Shown in pieces: positions 48,501 through 57,777 of a stretch of 64,000 nucleotides of DNA. Within the stretch, counting starts at the first letter, position 1, and each line of letters begins with the position of its first letter. Origin of the DNA: Rhipidocladum racemiflorum (lineage: Eukaryota > Streptophyta > Magnoliopsida > Poales > Poaceae); assembly GCA_036346355.1 (NCBI GenBank), contig CM070590.1, forward strand, positions 45,851,749 to 45,915,748. The letters run 5' to 3'. The position numbers and the translations under genes were made by a program. A model generated the notes under the pieces. It was not told where the DNA came from. It did not search any database and worked only from the letters and a program-made list of their open reading frames with translations.

Positions 48501-51500
48501 TCAGTGATAATTATTGTATATATCACAGATGGTTCTAACCACGAATTACCGCCTATGATATTTATCCATCACACACGGTTCTAACTGCGAACCATCTGTG
48601 ATATCAAGAAACCACTATATAAGCATACCGATAGAGGTTCGTCACGCAGACCTTGGCCACTCCTAGTTCATTTCACCTCCCACAAACCCTAGCTCCCCAG
48701 CATCCTACTCCTGGATGAACTCCTCCTCCCCCCCCCCGACGTTCTCCTCGGCTACCTCGTCCGTCCCCGGCACCTCCTCCTCGGCTACCTCCTCCATGGT
48801 GACCTCCTCCTCGGCTCCCCCGCGGATGACGACTACACCTAGGAGGAAGAGGACGATGTGGACCACTATATAAGCATACCGATAGAGGTTCGTCATGCAA
48901 ACCTTGGTCGCTCCTAGCTCAATTCACCTCCCCTAAACCCTAGCTCCCCGGCATCCTACTCCTGGACGAACTCCTCCCCCCGACCTCCTCCTCGGCTACC
49001 TCCTCCCCATTGAACTCCTCCTCGGCTACCTCCTCCACGACAACTTCCTCCTTGGCGACCTCCTCCTCGGATACCTCCTCCCTGGTGACCTCCTCCTTGG
49101 CTCCCCCGCGGATGACGACTACACCCAGGAGGAAGAGGGCTATGTGGAGGCCTTAGCGGCCATTGAGGAGGGGGGTGGGGGATGGCGGCTCGGCCTTGTG
49201 GGTGTGCAGTGGATTCTTGGTTTGATTGGTTGCCTATGCCGGTTTTAGTCTTTGTGACCTTAAAGCATTTGTGAAATCATGTGATGAAAAATTGGTTTGA
49301 TCATGTATTGAATTTGGTTTAGAATTGAATTTGCCAAAGTGTGCCTGTGCATGGGCATAACTAGTTTTAAATGACTTTTGCTTTGCTTGTGCGCCGGACC
49401 ATCTTGTTGCATTGGTGCCGGACCGGTTTTCACTACTGCGCCGGCGTGGACGTGTTCTCGAGGTAATTTGAGCCGGACCATACTCACAATGAAAACAGTA
49501 AGATTTCCGTATACGCCGGACCAAATCCTTTTTGGTCCGCCGTGAATGACTTTTTGTAGGGTTCTCGTGTCAGACCAAGTTGCTTTGAAACCGAGCGTGG
49601 CACGTTTGCGCCGGACCAATTTTCTTTGGTCCGCCGTGAACGCGCTTTCAAACGTTTTTGAGACGGACTAAAACTTCCAAAAACAGTAAGTTCTCTATGT
49701 ACGCCGGACCAAATATTTGGTCCGCCGTGAATGTGAATTTGACGTTTTTGCGCTGACATATGACCGAGAGATTCATGTGTACGCCGGACCATATTTTTGA
49801 TCCGGCGTGAATGGTTTTTGCTCGATTAGGTTTTTGAGCAATTTTGGAATTGAATTTTGGTTTAAATTTGTGATTATGAAATTTGTGAGAATTTCATGAT
49901 GCTTGTTTTGAAGTGGACTTTATGCAATGCTCGTGTGAATATTTGCATGGACTAATGTTGAGTCAAGTCGCGGACTTATGCTCGGAATCGTTTTGTGGTT
50001 TGTTCATGTGCAGGTGTTGCTCGAGGGCGAACGTGGTCGATGATAGGACCGGAACTAGGTTCATGGAGGAACTGAGGTTCGGGACTAGGTTCTGGAGGAA
50101 CCGAGGTCTTGGTGGTCAAGGATGTCATGCGGGGCGTTCGGGCTAGAGAATGTTGCACATGAAGAATGGTTAGTCACGTGAGAATGGAAGGTGGCCATGC
50201 GCGTGCAAAGTCTTAGTCACGTGAGTATGGTAGGGTTGCCATACGCGTGCAAGAGTTGTACTCGACCAGGTTGGGCCAAGTGGAGTTGTGTTGAATACAT
50301 ACTCTTTCTAGGATTAGGAGTGGGACTCCTAGGATTAGGAATTGTATTCAGGACTCCTTGTGTTTTGCTCCTTTAAATAGGAGGGGTTGTCTCCTGTTGA
50401 AGGGCATCAAATAGAGCTGAGCACATTGAGAGCTTCGAGCTCAGTTTTAGGGTTTGTACTCTTTTGATGGGAGTACTTTAGACAAAAGAAATAAAGATCA
50501 ATTCTTCCAGATCCTTGCGTGCTACAGTAACCATGTTGCTACAGTGTTTCCTGTTTTGATTCTTGTTTGCATGCTTGTTCTGGTTCTAGATTGGTTTTTG
50601 TTCTTTAAGTTTTATCTTGATTTGATCCATCAAAAACCTTTCTAGGGTATTGATATAGTGTTCCTCAAAGTTTTGTTGATTAATCTTTTGTTGTTCTTGA
50701 TTTATCTACAAGTTTTGACTAGATTGATTTTAGTCAAGTTCTGGAACAGCAAGCTTGCGAAGCTCATATCTTTTGATCCGTAAGTCTGATCGAGCTGATT
50801 CTTTGTGGGTTCGATTTGTATTGGAATCTAGTTTCTTATGTCCAAATTTCAGATCGATCTAACGGTTGGATCTCCGGGGATTTGCATTTTACCGAACCTC
50901 TATCATTTTGTTTTTGTCGAATACAAGACAATTATTTGGTTCTATTTTGGGGTGAACTTTTAGTAGATTGAAAATTTGGTTTTCGCTTCCGCACAATCAT
51001 TCACCCTCCTCTGATTTCTATATTCGTATACTTCGATCCTACAGCATTGTTTGGCATCGTCATCCCCTTTGGGCAGGGGTGCTAGTTCTGAGGTCTTGAG
51101 CAGTGTTAACTACATCTCGGACCTCTTGGTGGTTTGCCACATAGTGGAGGCTACGGGTTTGTATCTTTGGAATGATTGCCAGTGATTTCTGCAGCATTGC
51201 AGCGGCAATATCGTTTTCTAGGACAGCGTCTTTGATATGCCTAGCCAGCTGCACTAACTTTTCAGTTAATGCTTTGTGAGTATTCTTGAACTGGTGTGAT
51301 TACTCGCTTTCTTTATATTGCAAAGGGGCCGATTAATTAACTTGGGGATCTTGCATATGTGAAGACAATTGTTTTGTGAGGACTTGGGTTAAGATAGACT
51401 GTTTGTGACAATAAAATTAGCTTTTATACACTGTAATACTTGGTTAGATCATTTAATTATCTACTGTGACTTGTGACATATATATATGTGATAGTTTGCT

Positions 51501-53908
51501 CACCGTTCAATAGCCTTTACTACTATATTGATTACTCCTAGTAGTCGCTAATACTGTTATATATGCTATTGTTTGTTCTCTCTATCCAATAAGCTACTTC
51601 CAGTTAGTTTATCCCTATATACATGTTTAAATTGTTCTAGATGATCAATTTATATATTAAGTTCTTAAACTACCAAGTATTGAAATTGTTAATTTGAAGT
51701 AAGTATTATCACAAACAAGTCTATACTTTGTCCCCAGTGGCGAGGAAGGCCTTTTTAATGCAACCCGGCATCTAAGAACAATCTAAATTCAATTTGAGCT
51801 TTATTGCTAATTGTATGTCTCTTTTATTATTCATTGTTATGCATTTGATTAAATACCTAATTATAGGCATACATGATTTGATATTGTTAAATATCATGTT
51901 TAAGTATTTTTGCTTATGCTTTGTTAACAATGATTTGTCATGGTTACTTAATATGATTGGAATTATTGTCATGATAAATTTGTTAATGCCACAATTCTTA
52001 CAACATATAGAAGTAAGAGACTAGTCACTAGTAGCCCTACACAATGGTGAGGAGTTCAAAAGTTTTTCAGTAACATGATGTGTATCGTACAATCTTACGA
52101 TCCTAATGTTGTATCATAGGATTACGATCTTACGATCCTAATGTTGTATCATAGGATCTAGCAGCTGCCTCCTCTTATCATATTCCAATTCTCCAGCATG
52201 CTACTACTGTATGTTGCCATTGAATGCCAATCCTCACCTAATTTTCAAACAAATAACAACTAGCAATTTCATATCAACCGACACTATATTTGCTCATTTT
52301 TGAATACAATAACTTAATAGTGTTTTGCTTGTTGGAACCAAATATTTTTTCTACACCCCTCAACGGAACTTCTATCGTTAGTATATGTTGTTCGAAAATT
52401 TCATCTACTTAGATATTTCTGCAATGATATTTATAAGACAATCAATTATAGATTTTGTAATTGAATATCTAAATATCCTGGATGTATTGAGACAATAACT
52501 TGTCTGATCAGGATCGTCTTAAAATAGGAACATTTGTAGCACTTTCATCTCCCTTCTTATTATAATATTGATGGATTTTAAGGTAAAATTCATTGTATTC
52601 CATAGTTCATCCTGAAAGTTGTCATGCGTTGATTTATTGCTATCACTTTATCCTCATTCCCGAATGAGTTCAATTATAAAATTTATAACTCATCATATGG
52701 AGTTGATTAAGTATCATATGGAGTTGATTAATTCATCGTATATAATTGATTAATTTATAAAATAGACTATACGATGACTTAATCCACTTTATACGATGAG
52801 TTAATCAACTCTATATATAATTCAAGAAGCTAGATTGTTTATGGTATTCTCGTTCGAGGATGAGGATGAAGTGAAAGCGATAAATCAAAGCATGACAGTG
52901 TTCAGGACGAACTATGAAATGAAATAAATTTTGCCTTAGAAATCATCAACATTATAAAAAAAAACAAATGAAAACACTACAAATGTTCATATTTTATAAC
53001 GATCCTGATCAGACAAGCTGTTGTTTCGATGCATCTATGATGTTTATATATTCAATTACAAAATCTATAACTGGTTGTGCCTTGTAAATATCGTTGTAGA
53101 AATATCTAAATAAATGAAAATTTGGAACAACAGATACTAATGATGGAAGTTTTGCTGGGGGTGTAAGGAAAAAAAATCACACACGGTTCTAGTTAGAAAC
53201 CGTATGTGATATTATAGTATTACCGACGGTGATTAAACCCTCTGTGATATGTTGTATATCACTAACATATGGTTACAGACCGTTTGAAAAACCTTCTGTG
53301 ATTAGAATTCTGAACTGTTTATAATATTATTATCTGTAGTCACTACTAGAAAACAGGGCTTTCCTACCGGTACCTAAGTCCAAATTAGATTTGAACCGGT
53401 ATGTTACGAACCGGTAGTGATGCCTCGTTTCAGGAAACTTCAAAAGGAGTGCATATTCTATGTATATCAGTACGCGATGGTGGGTGGGTTGGTTAGAAGT
53501 GTGAGGCTAGTACCGGTACTGATGCCCATTAGGCATCAGTCCCGGATGGCCTGTACCGGTTCAAAAATCGGTACCGATGGTCCTCACCAACCGGTACTGA
53601 AGGCTTTTTTTTCTAGTAGGGAGTAGTGTAAGATTGTTGCAACGGAACTGCTAGGTACTAACATTTACGAACAACTGACCAATGAGTTACCAGTATCTCA
53701 ACGGGAGCAAAGATGAGGACGGTGTAGAAGCGTTTGACGTAGGAGTCGGCTAGGAAAGCCGCCGGGATGGTGAACATCTGCAGCGCGGCGACGAAGTTGG
53801 TGGTGGTCGTCGACGCGGCCGCCACGCCCATGTTCATCGTGCCGCGTAGGTAGCTTGTCATGTTTATGATGTTGGCGATGTTGGCCACGTTTCCGAGCCA
53901 TACCAGGA
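45581..53908 (-). CDS. NPF-2: NRT1/PTR-family transporter, exons 2-5, first exon not found
   Basis: Sister of NPF-1. Minus-strand exons are 53691-53908 (218 nt), 46749-47186 (438), 46529-46650 (122) and 45581-46445 (865), all with GT-AG borders in the same phases as NPF-1. The deduced protein from exon 2 is about 547 aa; a 91-nt first exon as in NPF-1 would give about 577. Motifs are FLADSYVKRFYTVLIF, GEGPIRACLPALGGDQFD, FFNWYTF, GFPFYRNQVPTGSP, VSPATLFVIPTVFQM, GIIDVTSFVGLLEFFYSEA and WLDGANLNRSKLD. TM1 has VWLGN where ExxE[K/R] is expected. No stop or frameshift is seen in exons 2-5. Intron 2 is 6.5 kb and holds a complete CACTA element. Without exon 1 in view the gene may be broken, or exon 1 may lie beyond nested transposons. 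Confidence 0.85.
47883..48163. mobile_element. Tourist-type MITE in NPF-2 intron 2
   Basis: It starts GGCCTTATTTGG and ends CCAAACGGGGCC, flanked by TTA at 47880-47882 and 48164-48166. The 3-bp TTA/TWA target duplication fits PIF/Harbinger-derived Tourist elements. Length 281 bp. Confidence 0.85.
48611..49140. repeat. ~251-bp duplication with TATA box and acidic coding start
   Basis: The block starting ACCACTATATAAGCATACCG at 48611 recurs at 48862. Each copy holds the TATA-like CTATATAAG, then sequence rich in CTCCTCCTCGGCTACCTC, whose minus-strand frame is Glu-rich. It looks like a duplicated promoter plus first exon of a former transposon gene. Confidence 0.75.
49391..49815. repeat. Cluster of hairpin repeats GCCGGACC...GGTCCGCCG
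   Basis: Imperfect palindromes of about 36 bp of the form CGCCGGACCAAA-TTTGGTCCGCCGTGAA occur at 49513, 49608, 49701 and 49781, spaced 80-95 bp apart. A related half-site lies at 49391. Spacer sequences also resemble one another. Confidence 0.85.
50151..51043 (+). mobile_element. Possible LTR-like block inside the CACTA element
   Basis: It starts TGTTGCACATG after a purine-rich GGGCTAGAGAA, has a TATA-like TTTAAATAGG at ~50372, and ends near ATCCTACA. There is a duplicated CACGTGAGAATGG-like motif near 50175 and 50218. No target duplication was found, so the call is tentative. Confidence 0.35.
51044..52344. other. AT-rich interior of the CACTA element
   Basis: No gene recognised. A 35-bp direct duplication (ATCTTACGATCCTAATGTTG at 52092 and 52127) is the only clear structure. 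Confidence 0.5.
52345..53176. repeat. Long imperfect inverted repeat (~400-bp arms)
   Basis: The left arm from about 52345 (TTTTTTCTACACCCC) matches the reverse complement of the right arm ending about 53176 (GGGGGTGTAAGGAAAAAA). Shared blocks in order include TAGATATTTCTRCAA, ATAGATTTTGTAATTGAATA, CTTGTCTGATCAGGATCGT, GAACATTTGTAG and CACTTYATCCTCATYC. The centre is near 52755. Each arm carries substitutions and small indels. A transcript would fold into a long hairpin. Confidence 0.9.
53341..53621. mobile_element. CACTA MITE inserted in the terminal repeat of another CACTA
   Basis: The left end is CACTACTAGAAAACAGGGC and the right end TTTTTTCTAGTAGGG (last bases mutated from GTG). It is flanked by AGT at 53338-53340 and 53622-53624. 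The interior has ACCGGTACTGATGCC-type words shared with the MITEs at 54988 and 55441. It ends 70 bp from NPF-2 exon 2. Confidence 0.88.
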
Positions 53909-54140
53909 CTGCATGGATCCACAAAAGTAAAAATAAAATAAAAATAAATAAATAAATAAAAGGCGTCAAGCATTTACAAGAAAACTTTCCGTGACATGTG
54001 GACATATTAAGCGTTACGGAATCAATCAGCATGAAGATACCCGTAAGTTTTATACGTAATCTGTGACCATATAGTCAACTTTTGCAACACTTTAAAGAAT
54101 TATGCGTACTGGTTCGATAGCCAGAGTATGCAAGCAGTAG

Positions 54141-54929
54141 TAGGGATGTGATCGGATCAGATACGGTCGAATATCGTTATATTCATATCTGTATTCGTAT
54201 TTTTTTATCGAATACGAATAGTGTCGAATACAGAATCGAATACGAATTATACAGGATAATATCGGTTACGAATACAGATCGAATACGGATCGAAATCAAC
54301 ATGGATACGAATAATATTAGTCGGATATTTTAAAATCCAATTTCAGTTTTTTTCCAAAATCGGTCCAAATTTAAATTCAAAATTCCAAAAGAAATATATT
54401 TGTATGTCTTTTTTTTGCCTTTTTATCTCTAGCTTGTCATACATGTGACTCTGTGAGTAACAATGTACCCCATTGCAATAATTGAACCAAATGATTTGCA
54501 GCTGGCATATGCTGCTGAATCCTAAGTAGCCCTCCTGAAACGCCACTTGCCAATTTCTGTACCACCTTTACCCAAATATCTCCAAATTAGCATCTAGCAC
54601 ACATGAACACATTATATCTTGTCATCCAATGCAGGACCTCGAGTCTCAAAGCAGTGAAACATGTTAAATTGTTAATGTGTTATTCTGAAACGTGTTATTC
54701 GGATAATATCCGTATGTCATATTCGGATATTATCCGAACAAAAACTCGGATATTCCGTATCCATCGGATAATCAGTGTTCTATATTCGTATCCGTATCCA
54801 TGTAAATTATCTGTATCCATATCCTTATCCGAGAAATCAACTGGATATCTGTGAAACTATCCAAATCATCATCCAAATCAATTCGGTCGGTCGGTCGGTC
54901 GGAAAAGATCTGTACCAGTTCCATCCCTA
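54141..54929. mobile_element. hAT-type non-autonomous element upstream of NPF-2 exon 2
   Basis: The ends TAGGGATGTGATCGGAT and CCAGTTCCATCCCTA are inverted in their outer part, flanked by a perfect 8-bp duplication AGCAGTAG (54133-54140 and 54930-54937). The subterminal regions are full of TCGGATATT and CGAATACG-type words. A short (GGTC)n run sits at about 54884-54901. Length 789 bp. Confidence 0.95.
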
Positions 54930-54987
54930 AGCAGTAGGTTTAGAATGAATGCGTGCTAGATGATTGATCATCATATATAGCAGTCAC

Positions 54988-55390
54988 CACTACTAAAACA
55001 TTAGACTTTACTACCGGCACATCACTACCGGTTAGATTTGAACCCGTACTAATAATGACATCAGTACCAGTTCATTGGCTACAAGATCATAGTGGGCTTT
55101 TAGTACCAGTTAGATCCACAAACCAGTACTGATGCCTTCACATTAGTACCAGTTCATGACAAGAACCGGTACCGAAGGGACTAGGTATATTTGTACCGGT
55201 TCGAACCACGAACCGGTCCTAATGAGAGTGCATCAGTACGGTACTGATGCCTCATTTCAGGAAAGTTCAAAAGGAATGCATATTCTATATATATATCAGT
55301 ACGCGATGGTGGGTGGGTTAGTTAGAAGGGTGAGGCTGGAATCATGTAACCGGTTTGGAATCGCTAATGAAGGCTAATTGTGTAGTAATG
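54988..55390. mobile_element. CACTA MITE, eroded
   Basis: It starts CACTACTAAAACATTAG and carries AACCGGTACTGATG-like words like its neighbours at 53341 and 55441. The right end is degraded (GTGTAGTAATG, ~55387), and no target duplication could be confirmed. Confidence 0.65.
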
Positions 55391-55440
55391 TACAGTGACT
55401 TCCTCTTGACATATCCCTATCAAGTAACTAATCTAACTAG

Positions 55441-55924
55441 CACTACTAGAGAAAGAGCCTTCAGTACCGGCACATCAGACCAAATTAGATTTAAACCGGT
55501 ACTAATGAGGGCATCAGTACCAGTTCATTTTGAACTTTCCTGAAATGAGGTATCAGTACCGGTTCGTGTTACGAACCGGTACTGATGCCCTCACAATAGT
55601 ACCGGTTCGTGTTACGAACCGGTACTAATGTGAGGGCATCAGTACCGGTTGGTGTTACGAACCGGTACTGATGCCTCGTTTCAGAAAAGTTCAAAAGGAG
55701 TGTATATTCTATGTATATCAGTACGCGATGGTGGGTGGGTTGGTTAGAAGTGTGATGCTAGAATCACGAGGTTGCGCATTCGAGTCCCACTTCTCCCATA
55801 TTTTGAAGCATTTCTAGTACCATTAGTACCGGTTCATAGATGCCATCGGGCATCAGTCCCGAATGACTTGTACCGTACTGAAGCCCCTCCCCAACTGGTA
55901 CTGAAGCCTCTTTCTCTAGTAGTG
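55441..55924. mobile_element. CACTA MITE with perfect ends
   Basis: The ends CACTACTAGAGAAAGAG and CTCTTTCTCTAGTAGTG are inverted repeats, flanked by TAG at 55438-55440 and 55925-55927. Internally there are repeated inverted ACCGGTTCGTGTTACGAACC words and a tRNA-like stretch at 55727-55797. Confidence 0.93.
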
Positions 55925-55927
55925 TAG

Positions 55928-56520
55928 TCTTCAACCCTTGCCACACGATATACTTGGAGTTAGTCGAAACGGATGAATGATTTCACATTTGATTAACATT
56001 ATATATCTATTAATAATTTTGAACGTCTAAGCGTGCTAACAAAACCCTATTTGACAAAACTATATAAAAACATAATGACATTATTATGGTTCAAGGCACA
56101 AACTTGCGTATATACATAATTTGATATTTTGTTTCATATATTGATGTTTAAGTTTGCAATTAATTATCCTGCGCTAAATCATATATGGATTAATTAGGGA
56201 ATCCTGCCAGATGTCTCTACCGGCATCGACGTCCCCTACGAAGCTATGCAACATATTTATCATATACTCGTGTCAAATTAACATGCGCGCCATTAGAAAA
56301 TTTTAATTACCAATACCTCAACATCTTGGATTATGACATCAGCTTCCTGCCGCGGTGGACACCTCCTTCGCCAGGCCAACATCTCTCGGCTTCCTCTAAT
56401 TTTCCTCGCTTAGCTCTATGGCACCCTACACTACAGAGCATATGCAATGTTTCTACAGGAATTTTTTTTTAAATAATATTATTTTAATCAAAATTTACAA
56501 AAATAATATGCCGAAAAAGA
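55928..56520. other. Intergenic, no gene seen
   Basis: AT-rich sequence between the CACTA MITE and the MULE-associated palindromes. The left terminal repeat of the Mutator-like region may lie here, but I could not identify it. Confidence 0.35.
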
Positions 56521-56529
56521 AAATAGCAA

Positions 56530-56710
56530 AACTACCCCCCTGTGTCCATTTGAATTGGCGACAGGGTCCTGTCGCCATTTGAATTGGCGACTGGAGGTCC
56601 TGTCGCCATTTCAAATGGCGACAGGGGGTAAACTGGGAATTTCCCCCCTCCTGTCGCCGTTTCAAATGGACACAGGCTCCTGTCGCCAAATGGAATGGCG
56701 ATAGGAGCCC
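56530..56710. repeat. Cluster of TGTCGCCATTT palindromes
   Basis: About five inverted units built from CCTGTCGCCATTT and AAATGGCGACAGG lie head-to-head. One near-perfect palindrome spans 56599-56625. They occur just upstream of the purine-rich leader of the MULE region. Confidence 0.88.
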
Positions 56711-56749
56711 TTAACCCGTCGCGCGAGCGTTTCGCCATTCCATTCGGCG

Positions 56750-56902
56750 CAGACGCAGAGAGATAGAGAAAGAGAGGGAGAGGAAGAAGAGAAAGAGAGA
56801 GAGGAAGAAGAGAAAGAGAAAGAGAGGGAGAGGAAGAAGAGGAGGAGAGGGAGAGGAAGGAGAGGGAGGAAGGAGAGGAAGAGAAGGAAGAAGAAGATTT
56901 CG
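56750..56902 (+). repeat. Purine (GA/GGA) tract
   Basis: About 150 bp almost entirely of A and G on the plus strand (GAGAGGAAGAAGAGAAAGAG-type words), followed by TTTCGCAGGTAAAT, which could be an exon-intron border of a transcript leader. Minus-strand Ser-rich ORFs here are shadows. Confidence 0.75.
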
Positions 56903-56934
56903 GTTTCGCAGGTAAATTTTTTTCTTTTTTGTAT

Positions 56935-57265
56935 GAAATTAGCAATTTAGTGAGTAGATTAATGACTAATTTAGTGATTTAGCGAGTAGTATTATCATGT
57001 TGTGATGACTTAGTGACTTAGGAAAAATTTAGCGATTAGCATTGTGTTCGAATTAACGACTTAGCGATTAGCGTTGTTTTCGCGATTTAGCGAATAGTAT
57101 TGTTTTCGCGACTTAGCGATTAGCGTTGTTTTCGCGACTAAGCGATTTGTTTAACCACTTAGCGACTTAGCGACTAGCGACTTAGCGATTAGCGTTGTCT
57201 TAGCGATTAGCGATTAGTTTAACCACTTAGCGACTTAGCGATTAGCATTGTTTTCGCGATTTAGA
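56935..57265 (+). repeat. Short-word tandem repeat (GACTTAGCGATTAGCG)
   Basis: Irregular tandem copies of CTTAGCGATTAGCGTTGTTT and shorter forms, with strings of GACTTAGCGA, run for about 330 bp. They probably lie in an intron of the MULE leader. Confidence 0.85.
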
Positions 57266-57777
57266 AACAAACCTTAGGCACGACAGCCTTTGGCCCCGTA
57301 GTCCGTGTTTGCCGTGCTTGCCTCGGCTTTGCTCGCCTCAGCCCCGTCGGCTCTGTTCTTAGTGCGCGCCCCGGTCACACTTGCCTCGGCTTGCCGGCCT
57401 CACCCGTCGCCTCCACGCTTCGCTCGGTGATTGTAACACGACCCAAACTGGCCAGCCCTTCCGCCGAAGCCAAATGACGGCAATAATCGCAAACAGTAGA
57501 CGCCGGCTTGTATATGGCCAAATCGCCTTTATAGCCAAATGGGCCGGGAAAATCCCATGAACAATTTCTGGAAAAGTAGGAAAATAATTATGAATTAGCC
57601 CTTCCTTTTTTCAGAAATTTTAGAAATCAGTAAATAAATTCAGAAATTTGGTAGTAAACACTGAAAATTAGTTTTTTGGGCTTATGGACTACGGAAAATT
57701 TGGTGAAATTGGTATTAGCATACCTCTGGATTTACTTTTATAGCATCAATTATTTGCTGAAATTGCTGACAGGTATG
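57266..57777. other. MULE 5' region before the transposase
   Basis: It contains a GC-rich block (57290-57440) with repeated CTTGCCTCGGCTT-like words, then AT-rich sequence with an intron-like appearance ending TTGCTGACAG just before the transposase start at 57778. No separate gene seen. Confidence 0.4.

Larger units (their letters stand above)
48345..53628. mobile_element. Complete CACTA element (5.3 kb) in NPF-2 intron 2
   Basis: The left end is CACTACTACAAAAAGAT and the right end ATCTGTAGTAGTG (once a nested MITE at 53341-53621 and its AGT duplication are removed). It is flanked by 3-bp duplications TAA at 48342-48344 and 53629-53631. Subterminal words such as ATCACAGATGGTTCTA occur at the left (48520-48600) and CACACGGTTCTAGTTAG-like words at the right (53170-53290). 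No intact transposase was recognised inside. It contains a promoter-like duplication, a hairpin-repeat cluster, an LTR-like block and a long inverted repeat. Confidence 0.92.

Noticed and set aside
49234..49792. Minus-strand ORFs with repeated MVRR starts
   Set aside because: They follow the hairpin repeat units (GGTCCGCCG), so the repeated peptide is a by-product.
51060..51254. 64-codon minus-strand ORF
   Set aside because: Reads like a protein fragment, but I could not match it to a family and nothing around it supports a gene.
55727..55797. Functional tRNA gene
   Set aside because: A and B box-like motifs exist, but no proper acceptor stem or anticodon arm could be drawn; it lies within a MITE.
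54000..57700. Candidate NPF-2 first exon
   Set aside because: No reverse-complement match to a WRGRP...KRHGG-coding stretch with a GT donor was seen.
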